Source of the DNA: Paenibacillus amylolyticus
GTDB taxonomy: Bacteria > Bacillota > Bacilli > Paenibacillales > Paenibacillaceae
DNA length: 64,000 nucleotides
Direction of reading: 5' to 3'
Assembly: GCF_001570725.1 (NCBI RefSeq)
Contig: NZ_BCNV01000005.1
Span: 62,001-126,000, forward strand
Shown: one piece after another, positions 63,106 through 64,000 of the stretch
Layout: each line of letters opens with the position of its first letter
How positions within the stretch are numbered: the first letter of the stretch is position 1
Translations under genes and position numbers: made by a program
The notes under the pieces: model-generated
Database searches by the model: none
Told to the model about the DNA's origin: nothing
What the model saw: the letters and a program-made list of their open reading frames with translations, nothing else

Positions 63106-64000
63106 AGACAACTGCAAATGATGAACGTCGTGGACTCATGCAGTCCGAAGAAGAATCTGGTGTGCGAAGCCACCATTTTGCAAAAGACGTAAACCATGTA
63201 GACATAGATAATGCAGTCATAACGACTACAGATAGAGATCTTGCGGATACAGATACGGATATAAATACCGTCGGTTCAGACAATGCTTCATCTTCCAATA
63301 TCCTCAGCAATCCTGTGCTTCACGTGGAACATCTCAGTCGAACGTATGCAGGTGCAGACCGGCCGGCTGTGAATGATATTTCCTTCATCCTGAATCGCGG
63401 CGAGTGTCTTGGCCTGGTTGGCGAGAGCGGGTGCGGCAAGAGTACGCTCGCCCGCTGTCTGCTGCGGATTGAAGATGCAGATACAGGCTCGATTACACTG
63501 GGCGGACAGGATATCGCACGGCTGAGCGGCCGACGGTTACGACCTCATCGCCGGAAGATTCAGATTGTTTTCCAGAACCCGATGGCTGCACTGAATCCAA
63601 AGCTCAAGATTGCCGATTCGCTAATCGATCCGTACGAACAGCTTGGACGGAATGCCGAGTTGTCCCACTTTACCTATACATCGAAGGAGGCTTACGTTCA
63701 AAAGTTGCTTGAAGCTGTTGAGCTTCCAAGCGATTTAGCTGGACGTTACCCCCATGAGCTAAGTGGTGGACAGCGTCAGCGGGTAACGATCGCACGTGCC
63801 ATTGGTATTGAGCCTGACGTTGTCGTTCTGGATGAACCGACGGCCAGTCTGGACGTGATCTCGCAAGGTGCCGTTTTGCAGTTGCTCACCGATCTGCGGA
63901 CATCGCTTGGTCTGTCATACGTGTTCATCTCGCATGATCTGGCTGCGGTACATCGCATGAGCCAGCGTATCATCGTCATGCGTGAAGGTCAGATCGTTGA
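63102..64000 (+). CDS. ABC transporter ATPase, NikE/CntF type, cut by window end
   Basis: The 5' 299 codons of a second ATPase. Walker A GESGCGKST, signature LSGGQRQRVT and Walker B VVVLDEPTASLD are visible, and the His-loop FISHDLAAVH lies near the window end. Unusually, about 65 residues (MKTTANDERRGLMQSEEESG and a Thr/Asp-rich stretch) precede the first ABC strand (LHVEHLSRTY), where NikE-type proteins usually begin. ATG overlaps the preceding stop. The gene continues beyond the window. Confidence 0.92.
   Translation, partial: MKTTANDERRGLMQSEEESGVRSHHFAKDVNHVDIDNAVITTTDRDLADTDTDINTVGSDNASSSNILSNPVLHVEHLSRTYAGADRPAVNDISFILNRGECLGLVGESGCGKSTLARCLLRIEDADTGSITLGGQDIARLSGRRLRPHRRKIQIVFQNPMAALNPKLKIADSLIDPYEQLGRNAELSHFTYTSKEAYVQKLLEAVELPSDLAGRYPHELSGGQRQRVTIARAIGIEPDVVVLDEPTASLDVISQGAVLQLLTDLRTSLGLSYVFISHDLAAVHRMSQRIIVMREGQIV

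Noticed and set aside
1..64000. CRISPR arrays, tRNA or rRNA genes
   Set aside because: No regularly spaced short repeats, no tRNA cloverleaf or rRNA-like sequences noticed on reading; a tRNAscan-SE or Infernal run would settle it.

Overview
The window reads as part of a Paenibacillus-type (low-to-moderate GC, spore-forming Firmicute) chromosome. The main evidence is the tail of the walRK accessory cluster (walH, walI, walJ, an HtrA protease, a CxxH/CxxC mini-protein, rlmH), several SLH-domain surface proteins, an AraR/araBDA arabinose operon, a spore-coat-type ATP-grasp protein, and strong purine-rich ribosome-binding sites with frequent TTG/GTG starts. Nearly all of it is protein coding. I saw no rRNA, tRNA or CRISPR array.

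Layout. 1-6.8 kb: walH (partial)-walI-walJ, a small convergent gene, htrA, a lipoprotein, the CxxH/CxxC protein and rlmH. 6.83-10.78 kb: an island flanked by a perfect 17-bp direct repeat of the last codons of rlmH, the integration position used by SCC elements in staphylococci. It carries an AraC regulator, an SDR protein, a DUF2306 membrane protein and a broken CPBP protease, but no visible recombinase. 10.8-19 kb: a GH120-type beta-xylosidase, a YxjG-like methyltransferase/aldehyde dehydrogenase pair and miscellaneous small genes. 19.4-29.1 kb: cell-surface genes (a 2,096-aa VWA/cadherin-like/SLH protein, a secreted bulb-type lectin, an SLH-anchored 5'-nucleotidase). 29.3-32.6 kb: small hypothetical genes, one frameshifted, a DUF4303 protein and a YheC/D-type ATP-grasp protein. 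32.7-38 kb: a three-gene polysaccharide operon (GT2-GtrA, BcsA-like synthase with PilZ, polytopic membrane protein). 38.2-40.8 kb: a second YxjG paralogue and a sensor kinase. 40.8-44.9 kb: a Fur-box-controlled siderophore ABC importer. 45.1-51.6 kb: an LRR protein, then araR and araBDA with AraR operators. 51.7-58.8 kb: an AAC(3)-like acetyltransferase, a diguanylate cyclase, an XRE regulator, and a WXG100-EndoU toxin followed by three candidate immunity genes. 58.9-64 kb: a Zur-box-controlled nickel/peptide-type ABC importer, cut by the window end.

The most unusual signals are two. First, a dispersed element of about 110 bp, present three times (852-961, 3320-3427, 49966-50077). Its conserved sequence blocks surround an inner and an outer stem whose sequences differ between copies while pairing is kept, and two copies lie between genes of one operon. 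Second, the SCC-like island at rlmH. Functionally, the importers pair with Fur and Zur sites; the arabinose genes form a regulon with AraR; and the GGDEF protein could supply c-di-GMP for the PilZ-bearing synthase, though that link is inference.
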